Below, one piece after another: positions 1 to 6,108 of a stretch of DNA of 8,072 nt. The translations under genes and the position numbers were made by a program. The notes beneath the pieces were generated by a model. The model made no database searches. It saw only the letters and a program-made list of their open reading frames with translations, and was not told the origin of the DNA. Numbering within the stretch: position 1 is the first letter of the stretch; each line of letters begins with the position of its first letter. This DNA comes from Paracoccaceae bacterium (GTDB lineage: Bacteria; Pseudomonadota; Alphaproteobacteria; Rhodobacterales; Rhodobacteraceae), in contig SPLB01000166.1 of assembly GCA_004566265.1 (NCBI GenBank), positions 1 to 8,072 on the forward strand, read 5' to 3'.

Positions 1-94
1 AATCCCACGTCGTATTTGCTAAGGCGGTATCCAACTCGCGGATGAGAGCATGATAACACTCGGTTCGGCTCACCGTCTCCAGCGCCTGTACAGG

Positions 95-598
95 CTACAA
101 ATTTTGACCATCCCGCGCCAGCGGGGTAGTCTTTTCATGTCGGGAAACGCAAAATCGCTCATGAGAACGCACCACATAAACCGAGCAATCAGCGTGTCGG
201 ACCACGCGGGCCGCATTTGGCCCAAGCAGATAGTCTTTCAGGTCCTGCCGATGGGCGCCAATCACGATGAGATCAGCCTTGTCCGCATGGGCAGATTTCA
301 GCACTTCGGCATAAACAGACCCGACGCCCACCACATGGCGCAGCTCTTTGTTGCGGGCATCACCGAGTACATCGGTTGCGAAGGTGTTCAACAACTGCAG
401 CGCCCGGTCCTTGGCGGTGATCACATCGTGATCCTCCAGATAGGCACCCACCAGAGCGGAGCCTTTGTCCGGGACCACGGTCATCACGTCGAGCTGTGCA
501 TTGTCGAGCGTCGCCAGCTGGTTGGCAATTTCCAGAACCTTGCGGTCCTCATCTGGGGCGTTGATGTCGACGGCGCAGAGAATGGTTTTATTGCTCAT
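95..598 (-). CDS. Universal stress protein (UspA family) with C-terminal extension
   Basis: This 167-residue protein has the single-domain Usp fold pattern: a first beta strand (TILCAVDIN, residues 5-13), a helix, a second strand (AQLDVMTVV, 34-42), and a late strand plus nucleotide-loop region (DLIVIGAHR, 109-117, then LLGPNAARVVRHADCSVYVVR, ending at 144). The classical ATP-binding pattern Gx2Gx9G(S/T) is only partly kept: Gly114 and Gly126 are present, but Arg117 and Pro127 replace the second Gly and the Ser/Thr. The ATG overlaps the stop of the TRAP permease gene as ATGA, so the two are translationally coupled. Usp proteins are known partners of TRAP transporters (TeaD with TeaABC of Halomonas regulates uptake), and a similar cytoplasmic role is inferred here. 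Residues 145-167 extend past the usual end of the domain. Family assignment is firm; the transporter-regulating role is inference. Confidence 0.92.
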   Translation of the reverse strand: MSNKTILCAVDINAPDEDRKVLEIANQLATLDNAQLDVMTVVPDKGSALVGAYLEDHDVITAKDRALQLLNTFATDVLGDARNKELRHVVGVGSVYAEVLKSAHADKADLIVIGAHRQDLKDYLLGPNAARVVRHADCSVYVVRSHERFCVSRHEKTTPLARDGQNL

Positions 599-3225
599 GC
601 CAGTGTCCCTTTTTGTTCGGTGGTGCCAGAACCCTTGCGAGCGCGCCCGGCCTGCAGAAAGCCGATAAACGCCAGCAACAGCAGGGCAGGGATAAAGATC
701 AGCTCTTTGGGCATTTGCTCTGCATCAGCCTGGATTGTGGACAGATGCACGACCTCATCCGTGTAAAAATCAAATGAAGAGAGCGCATCCCCGAGCGCGG
801 TGCCAAAGCCCGGCTCATCCATGGTGGCGGGGGTTTGGCCTTCGACAAGGATCATGCCAATTGCATTCAGACGGGCATCCGCGCCTTCTCCGGCTGGCAC
901 TTCGATCACAGTGGTGAGATCCTTCAGTGCGCCGGTGTCGAAATCAGGACCCGTCACGGTGAGGCGCAGGAGGCTGCCCGGCTCGGCCGTGGCCAGCGCT
1001 TGTTCAAAGCCTGCCGGGTCGATGGAGACATGCGGCGGCTGGATCTGATTCATGAAGAAACCGGGGCGGAACATGGCAAATGCAATGAGCAGCAACGCAA
1101 CGGTTTCCCAGATGCGGTTTTTGGTCAGGAACCAGCCCATTGTTGCGGCGGTGAAGATCAACATGCCGATGGTGGCGATGATAAAGATCAAAATGCCCTG
1201 GGTCAGCGTCACATCAATCAGGAGGAGATCCGTGTTGAAGATGAACATGAAAGGCAGAGCCACGGTGCGCAGCGAATAGAAGAAGGCGGTGAAGCCGGTG
1301 CGGATTGCATCGCCGCCAGAGACCGCCGCCGCTGCAAAACTTGCCAGACCGACCGGGGGTGTCACATCGGCCATGATCCCGAAGTAAAACACAAAGAGAT
1401 GCGCTGCAATCAGCGGCACGATGAGGCCTGACTGCGCGCCCAATTCCACCACCACTGACACCATGAGCGAGGACACAACGATGTAGTTTGCGGTTGTCGG
1501 CAGTCCCATCCCGAGGATCAGAGACAGAACTGCGACAAAGAACAGCATCAGCATTAGGTTGCCGCCGGACAGGAACTCAACAAAATCAGCCATGACCTGA
1601 CCAATCCCGGTGAGCGATACGGTGCCGACGATGATGCCCGCCGTGGCTGTTGCCAGACCAATGCCGATCATATTGCGGGCGCCGTCGATCATACCGTAGG
1701 CGAGATCGCCAATCCCGTCGCGGATTCGGACAAGCGGAGCGGCCTCGCCCCGAAACAGGGCTTTGAGCGGTTTTTGGGTCAGGAGGATGAACACCAAGAG
1801 CATGGAGGCCCAGAAGGCCGACAAACCCGGTGATTTCCGTTCGATCATCAGGAAATAGACCAGAACGATAATGGGCAGGAGATAGTAAAGACCGGTTTTA
1901 TAGATCTTGGCCACCTCGGGCAGCTCGACGTTTTTGGCGTGGGGATCATCAGGTTCGAGATCCGGCTGCCCCGCCGCGAGTTTGACCAGACCGATATAGA
2001 CAAGCGCCAGCAGCAGGGCGAGGATCCAGCCAGAGCCTGCGGGGACAAGAGAGGTGATGGCGCGGACCGGATATTGCACCCCGTAACACAGCGCCGCAAA
2101 GCCTGCAAAAAAGGCAAACATGCCGCCGATTGTATGCGCCATAGAGACCGCGCGGTTGCCCAGCGTCGGCATGTTCAGCTTTACCGCTTCGAGATGCACG
2201 ATATAGACCAGCGCAATGTAGGAGATCACCGCAGGCAGGAAGGCATGGGTGATCACATCGACATAGGAAATGCCGACATACTCTACCATCAGGAAGGCCG
2301 CAGCCCCCATCACTGGTGGCATGATCTGCCCGTTGACCGACGAAGCAACCTCAACCGAGCCGGCCTTTTCTGCGGAAAAGCCCACGCGTTTCATCAAGGG
2401 AATGGTAAAGGTACCGGTCGTCACAACGTTTGCAATCGATGAGCCGGAGATCAGGCCGGTCGCCGCAGAGCCAACAACCGCCGCCTTTGCAGGGCCACCG
2501 CGCAGGTGACCCAGGGCGCCAAAGGCCATCTTGATAAAGTAGTTTCCCGCACCCGCACGATCGAGCAGCGCGCCGAAGAGAACAAAGAGGAAAACGAATT
2601 TGGTGGACACGCCGAGCGCGATGCCAAAGACGCCTTCTGATGTGATCCACATATGGCTCATGGCCTTGCGCAGCGAGGCACCGGCCCAGCGGATCTGATC
2701 GGGGAAGAATTCAGACGAGCCGAAGAACACGTACATCAGGAAGACTGCCGCAAGCGCGACCATCACCGGGCCCAATGTGCGATAAGCGGCCACAAAGAGC
2801 AGCAGCAGACCCAAAAGCGCGGCATAGGCGTCCGTTGTGTCAGCGAGCCCGCCATTGTCGATGATCTTATCGTAGAAGACATAGCCATAAAGCGCCAGGC
2901 CGGCCCCGAGCAGACCGAGAATCCAGTCATACCACGGCACATAGTCGCGCGGCGCGGACTTATAGAGCGGGTAGGCCATAGAGGCGAGGACTATCGCAAA
3001 GGCCAGATGCAACTGGCGCGAGTTGTTGATTAGATCACCAGGCAGCACATAAGGCGCCACAGGCGAGGCCAGGAGCAGTTGATAGAAGGACCAGGTCAGC
3101 GCCAGCGCGGAAAGAAGCGTGCCAATAATGCCCACCGGGTTACGGCCACCACTGTCGGCAGCAGCCACCATTTCCTGAAGTTCTGCTTCCGAATATTCGG
3201 TGGATTGTTTGGTTTGTTCTGTCAT
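595..3225 (-). CDS. TRAP transporter fused permease (4TM/12TM, TAXI type) with C-terminal DUF3394-like domain
   Basis: This is an 876-residue inner-membrane protein, the fused small and large membrane subunits of a TAXI-type TRAP transporter, which moves substrate from a periplasmic binding protein using an ion gradient. After a hydrophilic N-terminus (1-30), four hydrophobic segments (about 31-165) match the DctQ part. Residues from about 198 to 700 match the DctM part. DctM-type motifs come in two related halves: the glycine/serine-rich stretch around 251-274 with NGQIMPP at 298-304, and GMGLPTTANY at 572-581 with ADVTPPVG at 619-626. A membrane segment near 703-724 is followed by a soluble segment (about 725-840), a last membrane helix (841-858) and a basic tail. 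That arrangement resembles the DUF3394 extension found on some TAXI permeases. The ATG at 3225 has only a weak upstream GGAA. The stop overlaps the Usp start, while a 343-bp gap separates it from its binding-protein gene. Confidence 0.95.
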   Translation of the reverse strand: MTEQTKQSTEYSEAELQEMVAAADSGGRNPVGIIGTLLSALALTWSFYQLLLASPVAPYVLPGDLINNSRQLHLAFAIVLASMAYPLYKSAPRDYVPWYDWILGLLGAGLALYGYVFYDKIIDNGGLADTTDAYAALLGLLLLFVAAYRTLGPVMVALAAVFLMYVFFGSSEFFPDQIRWAGASLRKAMSHMWITSEGVFGIALGVSTKFVFLFVLFGALLDRAGAGNYFIKMAFGALGHLRGGPAKAAVVGSAATGLISGSSIANVVTTGTFTIPLMKRVGFSAEKAGSVEVASSVNGQIMPPVMGAAAFLMVEYVGISYVDVITHAFLPAVISYIALVYIVHLEAVKLNMPTLGNRAVSMAHTIGGMFAFFAGFAALCYGVQYPVRAITSLVPAGSGWILALLLALVYIGLVKLAAGQPDLEPDDPHAKNVELPEVAKIYKTGLYYLLPIIVLVYFLMIERKSPGLSAFWASMLLVFILLTQKPLKALFRGEAAPLVRIRDGIGDLAYGMIDGARNMIGIGLATATAGIIVGTVSLTGIGQVMADFVEFLSGGNLMLMLFFVAVLSLILGMGLPTTANYIVVSSLMVSVVVELGAQSGLIVPLIAAHLFVFYFGIMADVTPPVGLASFAAAAVSGGDAIRTGFTAFFYSLRTVALPFMFIFNTDLLLIDVTLTQGILIFIIATIGMLIFTAATMGWFLTKNRIWETVALLLIAFAMFRPGFFMNQIQPPHVSIDPAGFEQALATAEPGSLLRLTVTGPDFDTGALKDLTTVIEVPAGEGADARLNAIGMILVEGQTPATMDEPGFGTALGDALSSFDFYTDEVVHLSTIQADAEQMPKELIFIPALLLLAFIGFLQAGRARKGSGTTEQKGTLA

Positions 3226-3568
3226 CAGTGAGGTTCCGGCAATATGGTAAGATCTATGTGGTGCGATCTGTCAAACTGGGTCGATGTGACCCGAAAATCT
3301 CCACTTGGGAAAACCCATATTGGGATGGATCGCTCTGACGTGTGGCTTGGACATGCGCAAAGCCTGTGGCGAGAACGGATTTTCCAAAGCGAAGCCTGGG
3401 ACGCCTACGCGGCTGTGCTGAAACAGGTTCTGACAGACCGATGGCCAGGAGGCAACCAACCCAAGAATAAGTTGGCCATACTGACACGGAAAGCGCTGAA
3501 TCAGCAGCTGGGCAATGCCTGCGCAAATGCGGAAGGAGAGGCCGGGGCCTCTCCTTCGGTCGGGTGGT
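3226..3568 (-). other. 343-bp gap between TAXI binding-protein and permease genes
   Basis: No recognisable gene lies here. Short open frames on both strands (for example 3254-3526 minus and 3244-3690 plus) give proteins that resemble no family I know; the plus one also runs into the binding-protein gene. What can be seen is structure. A perfect 12-bp stem-loop sits at 3532-3557. A GGGTC/GACCC hairpin lies at 3278-3292, about 53 nt before the permease start. A triplet of pairing elements TGGG-AAAA-CCCA-TAT-TGGG occupies 3306-3324, and CCAAC/GTTGG lies at 3456-3475. The gap is unusually long for genes of one transporter. It probably carries the 3' end of the binding-protein message and the leader, perhaps also a separate promoter, of the permease. 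I found no convincing -35/-10 pair. Confidence 0.6.
3532..3557 (-). terminator. Perfect 12-bp GC-rich stem-loop just after the TAXI gene
   Basis: The arms at 3532-3543 and 3546-3557 are exact reverse complements (gaaggagaggcc) with only two bases between them; in RNA the loop would open to at least four. It starts 11 nt beyond the TAA stop of the binding-protein gene. The following minus-strand bases (cgcatttgcg...) contain no U-run, so it is not a canonical intrinsic terminator. It more likely causes partial termination or protects the 3' end of the binding-protein mRNA. Either would make binding protein in excess over the membrane subunit, as is usual for binding-protein transporters. The structure is seen directly; the role is inferred. 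Confidence 0.6.
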
Positions 3569-4540
3569 TTAGTTCAACCAGCCTTTTTCTGTGTAGTACT
3601 TTGCGGCACCTGGATGCAGAGGTGCGGACAGACCGTCAGCGATCATTTCTTCCGGCGTCAGGTTTGCGAAGGCAGGGTGCAGTTTCTTGAAGTCGTCGAA
3701 GTTTTCAAACACAGCGGAAACCAGCGCGTAAACGGCTTTGTCGGAGACGTCTGCGGAGGTCACGAGGGTGGCACCCACACCGAAGGTTGCGGTGTCTACA
3801 TCAGAGCCGCGGTACATGCCACCGGGAATGGTCGCGGTGCGGTAGAAGGAGTTGTCTTTGACCAATGTGTCAACAGCTGCACCGTCAACGGTGACCAGAA
3901 CGGAGTCACAGGCGGTGGTGGCTTCCTGAATGGAACCGGACGGGTGACCCACGGTGTAGACCATCGCGTCGATCTGGTTGTCGCAGAGCGCTGCGGATTG
4001 TTCTGCCGCTTTCAGCTCGGTTGCCAGAGCAAAATCGCCGGTGGTCCAGCCTTTTTCGGCCATCAGAACTTCCATGGTTCCGCGCTGACCGGAACCGGGG
4101 TTGCCGATGTTGACGCGCTTGCCTTTCAGGTCATCAAAGTTGGTGATGCCACTGTCGGCTCGGGCCACAACGGTAAAGGGCTCCGGGTGTACGGAGAAGA
4201 CAGCGCGCAGACCTTCAAAGGCGCCTTTGCTTTCGAATTTGGAGGTGCCGTTGAACGCGTGGTACTGCCAGTCGGACTGGGCGACACCGAACTCCAGCTC
4301 GCCTTCGCGGATTGTGTTGATGTTGTAAACAGAACCACCGGTGGATTCCACAGAGCAGCGCACGCCGTGCTCTTTGCGGCCTTTGTTGACCAGACGGCAG
4401 ATCGCGCCACCGGTCGGGTAGTAGACGCCGGTCACACCGCCGGTGCCGATGGTGATAAAGGTTTGTTCCGCTTGTGCAGCACCGCCAATTGCCAGTGCGC
4501 TTACTGTAGCGAGACCCAGAACCGTTTGTTTGATAGTCAT
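3569..4540 (-). CDS. TAXI family TRAP transporter solute-binding protein
   Basis: This is the periplasmic receptor that delivers substrate to the fused permease encoded next. The ATG at 4540 is chosen because it follows a strong AGGGGAG ribosome site at 8 nt and gives a clean signal peptide: MTIK, a hydrophobic core, and an AxA cleavage site (AQA, 22-24) before Glu25. A start 20 codons upstream (4600) would place a hydrophilic Arg-rich stretch ahead of it and is rejected. The 323-residue product has TAXI hallmarks: [17 protein letters not shown] (29-45), [10 protein letters not shown] (65-74), FGVAQSDW (84-91), [13 protein letters not shown] (115-127), [17 protein letters not shown] (137-153), and [16 protein letters not shown] (192-207). 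Cysteines at 48, 62, 186 and 211 could form disulfides. Characterised TAXI proteins bind glutamate and dicarboxylate-like ligands, but the ligand here cannot be read from sequence. It lies 94 nt downstream of the regulator gene on the same strand. Confidence 0.95.
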   Translation of the reverse strand: MTIKQTVLGLATVSALAIGGAAQAEQTFITIGTGGVTGVYYPTGGAICRLVNKGRKEHGVRCSVESTGGSVYNINTIREGELEFGVAQSDWQYHAFNGTSKFESKGAFEGLRAVFSVHPEPFTVVARADSGITNFDDLKGKRVNIGNPGSGQRGTMEVLMAEKGWTTGDFALATELKAAEQSAALCDNQIDAMVYTVGHPSGSIQEATTACDSVLVTVDGAAVDTLVKDNSFYRTATIPGGMYRGSDVDTATFGVGATLVTSADVSDKAVYALVSAVFENFDDFKKLHPAFANLTPEEMIADGLSAPLHPGAAKYYTEKGWLN

Positions 4541-4634
4541 AGTATAAACTCCCCTAACGTGACGCGGCAGACCAAATGTCCTGCGCGCCTGTGCCCACAT
4601 CTGTGCCTAAACCGAAAAAACTGTCACGTAAAAA
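4541..4634 (-). promoter_or_regulatory. Leader between rpiR-type gene and TAXI gene
   Basis: This 94-nt spacer holds the strong ribosome site of the binding-protein gene (AGGGGAG at about 4549-4555, minus strand). It also carries two repeats whose function is unknown. A 7-bp inverted repeat, ACGTGAC at 4557-4563 and GTCACGT at 4623-4629, sits near the two ends. A direct repeat CTGTGCC at 4589-4595 and 4601-4607 has a 12-bp period. No confident promoter hexamers were found, so the TAXI gene may be read from the regulator promoter, from its own promoter here, or from both. Confidence 0.45.
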
Positions 4635-5522
4635 CTAATGTTTTTTAGGGGCGGTCGAGTAGGCATTGGTTTTGTTTCGCAACGTCTCGTAGGACTTGAT
4701 TCGCGCAATGGCGTCAGGCCCGATCTGTTTCGCCAGATGAGACACAAGTGCTTCGATCACAGCAGTTGCCCCGGAATAGCAGGCAAAATGATGCGGTGAC
4801 AAAACGGTCACCAGCATAACTTCATCAGCTTGAAACGCCGAGGAAATGACCTCGCTGTCTGACAGCAGGATGAGCTTTGCCCCCCGTTCGCGTGCAAAAG
4901 CGCAGGCCTCGACCGTTTCGCGCGAGTAAGGGTCAAATGTGATCGCGATCAGCACATCCTCTTTGCTCGCATTGTGTAATTCATCAATCGCGCTGCTCAT
5001 GTGTCGGGGTATCAACTGCATGGAGGGCAGAGCCATGCGGCCCATGTAATGTAGGTAGTAGGCAAGACCGTAGCTGGCGCGCACGGCCGTGATATAGACC
5101 GTCCGCGCCTCCAAAAGCATCTCCACAATTCGGGCGATTTGTCCGGGGTTCTGATGCTCCAGAGAGCGACTGACAATCGCGAGCGAGTTTTGAGCCGCCT
5201 CTGCCTGTGTTTTTCCGATTTCGCCTTTCTCGCTCAGGCTTTCGAGCCAGCCCGGCTGCGGTGCCGGGGAGGCGGTGTCCACCAGTGCCATGCGAAAAGG
5301 TTCGCGCAAACTGTCGTAGCTCGCAAATCCAAGATGTGCGGCGAGGCGAACGAGGGTGTAAGTGCTGACGCCAGACTTGTGTGCTGTTTTTCGAATCGGG
5401 TCCAATCCGAAATCTGAGGGATGATCGAGGATGTATTTCGCAACCAGCTGCAAGCGTGGACTGAGCTCGGGCATCATCCCCTTGAGCGCTGTTATTGTTC
5501 TGTTCTTCTTGGATGGATCCAC
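4635..5522 (-). CDS. RpiR/MurR family transcriptional regulator (HTH + SIS domain)
   Basis: This 295-residue regulator has an N-terminal RpiR-type helix-turn-helix. The helix LSPRLQLVAKYILDHPSDFG (20-39) is followed by the DNA-reading part around IRKTAHKSGVSTYTLVRLAAHLGF (43-66). A SIS domain follows (about 128-270), with VYITAVRASYGLAYYL near 142-157 and LIAITFDPYSRETVE near 191-205. SIS domains usually bind phosphosugars; here the usual glycine/serine ligand loops are replaced by AVRAS and FDPYS, so a different effector is likely (inference). The start is GTG at 5522. The reading frame upstream is open only to a TAA about 45 nt away and has no ATG; AAAAGG lies 11 nt upstream. An internal ATG pair at residues 16-17 would cut into the HTH helix. 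The gene diverges from the BKACE group and leads the TAXI group, so it is the likely controller of both. Confidence 0.93.
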   Translation of the reverse strand: MDPSKKNRTITALKGMMPELSPRLQLVAKYILDHPSDFGLDPIRKTAHKSGVSTYTLVRLAAHLGFASYDSLREPFRMALVDTASPAPQPGWLESLSEKGEIGKTQAEAAQNSLAIVSRSLEHQNPGQIARIVEMLLEARTVYITAVRASYGLAYYLHYMGRMALPSMQLIPRHMSSAIDELHNASKEDVLIAITFDPYSRETVEACAFARERGAKLILLSDSEVISSAFQADEVMLVTVLSPHHFACYSGATAVIEALVSHLAKQIGPDAIARIKSYETLRNKTNAYSTAPKKH

Positions 5523-5622
5523 GGCGATTCGGACCTTTTCGATGTCATTTATCTGAATAACATACGTTATTTAAGGGCGGTATTGACGTTTTTTTCTCAT
5601 ATGCTCAGTTGCAAAGGAGCAA
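5523..5622. promoter_or_regulatory. Divergent control region between regulator and catabolic genes
   Basis: This short AT-rich stretch separates two oppositely transcribed groups and must hold start signals for both unless promoters lie inside genes. It contains the palindrome at 5556-5571. A TTGACG at 5583-5588, next to a seven-T run (5589-5595), resembles a -35 box for the rightward group, but no good -10 sits 16-18 nt further on. A strong ribosome-binding sequence, AAAGGAG at 5613-5619, has no ATG or GTG at the correct distance. The absence of a matching start fits loss of the original gene beginning (see the remnant that follows). Confidence 0.5.
5556..5571. promoter_or_regulatory. Palindrome AATAAC-N4-GTTATT, candidate operator
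   Basis: Two perfect 6-bp arms, AATAAC (5556-5561) and GTTATT (5566-5571), are separated by ATAC. They lie 34 bp upstream of the GTG start of the RpiR-type gene, between two divergent units. RpiR-family proteins bind inverted repeats and often act on their own promoter, so this is the best candidate site in the window. I saw no second copy in the other intergenic gaps. The sequence is certain; binding by this regulator is inferred. Confidence 0.5.
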
Positions 5623-5640
5623 ACGACCAAACCGGAAAAG

Positions 5641-6105
5641 GTGCGCGGCGCTATGGGACAGAGCAGGGACCGCATTTTGCTCGAATACGGTTCGGGCGTT
5701 GCCATCGGGAACAGGTTCATGGGCGGCGAAATGGCAAGTAACGCGGTAACGGTCCGGGCGGAGGTAGGTTCCGCCGCTCGCAAGACAGGCGGCTATAATG
5801 GCCCAAAGGTGTCGGCCGAGCAGCGGCCGCAAGGTATCTCCAGCCATGTGATGTCGCTGGGGCTGACTGAGTGGGAATCTGTGCCGATCGGGCATGAGGG
5901 GTCGAATCTTGGTGGCAGAACGACCTGTCAGACGTCCCCCTGTGCCTTTGGAGACAGGACTGGGAAGGCGCTTGCTGTGGGGCAAGAGGCTAAACAGGTC
6001 AAAGACGGCACGCGCGTGCAGGTTGATATCGGGCGGCACATGCGTGCTGCGAAAGTGACCCTAGTGCCGCTTTGTGACCCTGATGGCATTCGCCGGAAGA
6101 TTTGA
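5641..6105 (+). pseudogene. Truncated C-terminal remnant of a GcvT/dimethylglycine-dehydrogenase-like gene
   Basis: An open frame of 154 codons resembles only the last part of GcvT-domain proteins. The visible matches, in order, are RKTGGYNG (near 47-54, compare the usual KTGGFIG/KxDFIGKEA), GISSHVMSL (65-73, the strand after the Q-x-x-G turn), PIGHEGSNLGGRTT (81-94, like GHEP...DGxxVGxTTS), CAFGDRTGKALAVG (100-113) and GTRVQVDIGRHMRAAKV (122-138), then a PLCDPDG tail (142-148). Full-length relatives are either about 370-residue aminomethyltransferases or about 800-residue FAD oxidoreductases that demethylate dimethylglycine or sarcosine; no FAD domain or folate-binding N-terminal half is present. 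Several conserved positions look eroded and a few residues seem inserted in the TTS loop. The stop lies 3 nt before the BKACE start, whose ribosome site is in this tail. The start is uncertain (GTG 5641 or ATG 5653). It could still be an expressed short protein. Confidence 0.55.
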
Positions 6106-6108
6106 ACA

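Noticed and set aside
1..94. Possible edge gene: minus-strand frames stay open to the window edge and a plus-strand frame ends at 51-53
   Set aside because: Only about 30 codons are visible in any frame, with no recognisable motif, so neither the strand nor the existence of a gene can be decided.
3254..3526. 90-codon minus-strand frame in the TAXI-permease gap
   Set aside because: No family resemblance, Arg/Ser/Pro-rich low-information composition, and no convincing ribosome site. A small gene is not excluded, but I cannot support one.
3244..3690. 148-codon plus-strand frame across the TAXI-permease gap
   Set aside because: It runs through the stem-loop and into the 3' end of the TAXI gene on the opposite strand, and its product matches nothing I know.
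4541..4600. Upstream ATG (4600) as the start of the TAXI protein
   Set aside because: It would add an Arg-rich 20-residue leader ahead of a normal signal peptide, and the strong AGGGGAG site serves the ATG at 4540.
3515..4648. 377-codon open frame on the plus strand
   Set aside because: It lies opposite the TAXI binding-protein gene, which has a signal peptide, a strong ribosome site and clear family motifs; the plus-strand product is Cys/Gly/Val-rich and unrecognisable.
4615..4650. AT-rich AAAAAC-ATTA-GTTTTT inverted repeat at the end of the regulator gene as a terminator
   Set aside because: The stem is six A/T-dominated pairs and overlaps the coding end; it is too weak to terminate, and the downstream TAXI gene is on the same strand.
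5583..5611. Sigma-70 promoter built on TTGACG
   Set aside because: No acceptable -10 hexamer occurs 16-18 nt downstream (the bases there read cagttg), so it is only mentioned as a possible half-site.
5605..6039. 144-codon minus-strand frame opposite the GcvT remnant
   Set aside because: The plus-strand frame shows ordered GcvT_C-like motifs, while the minus-strand product has none.
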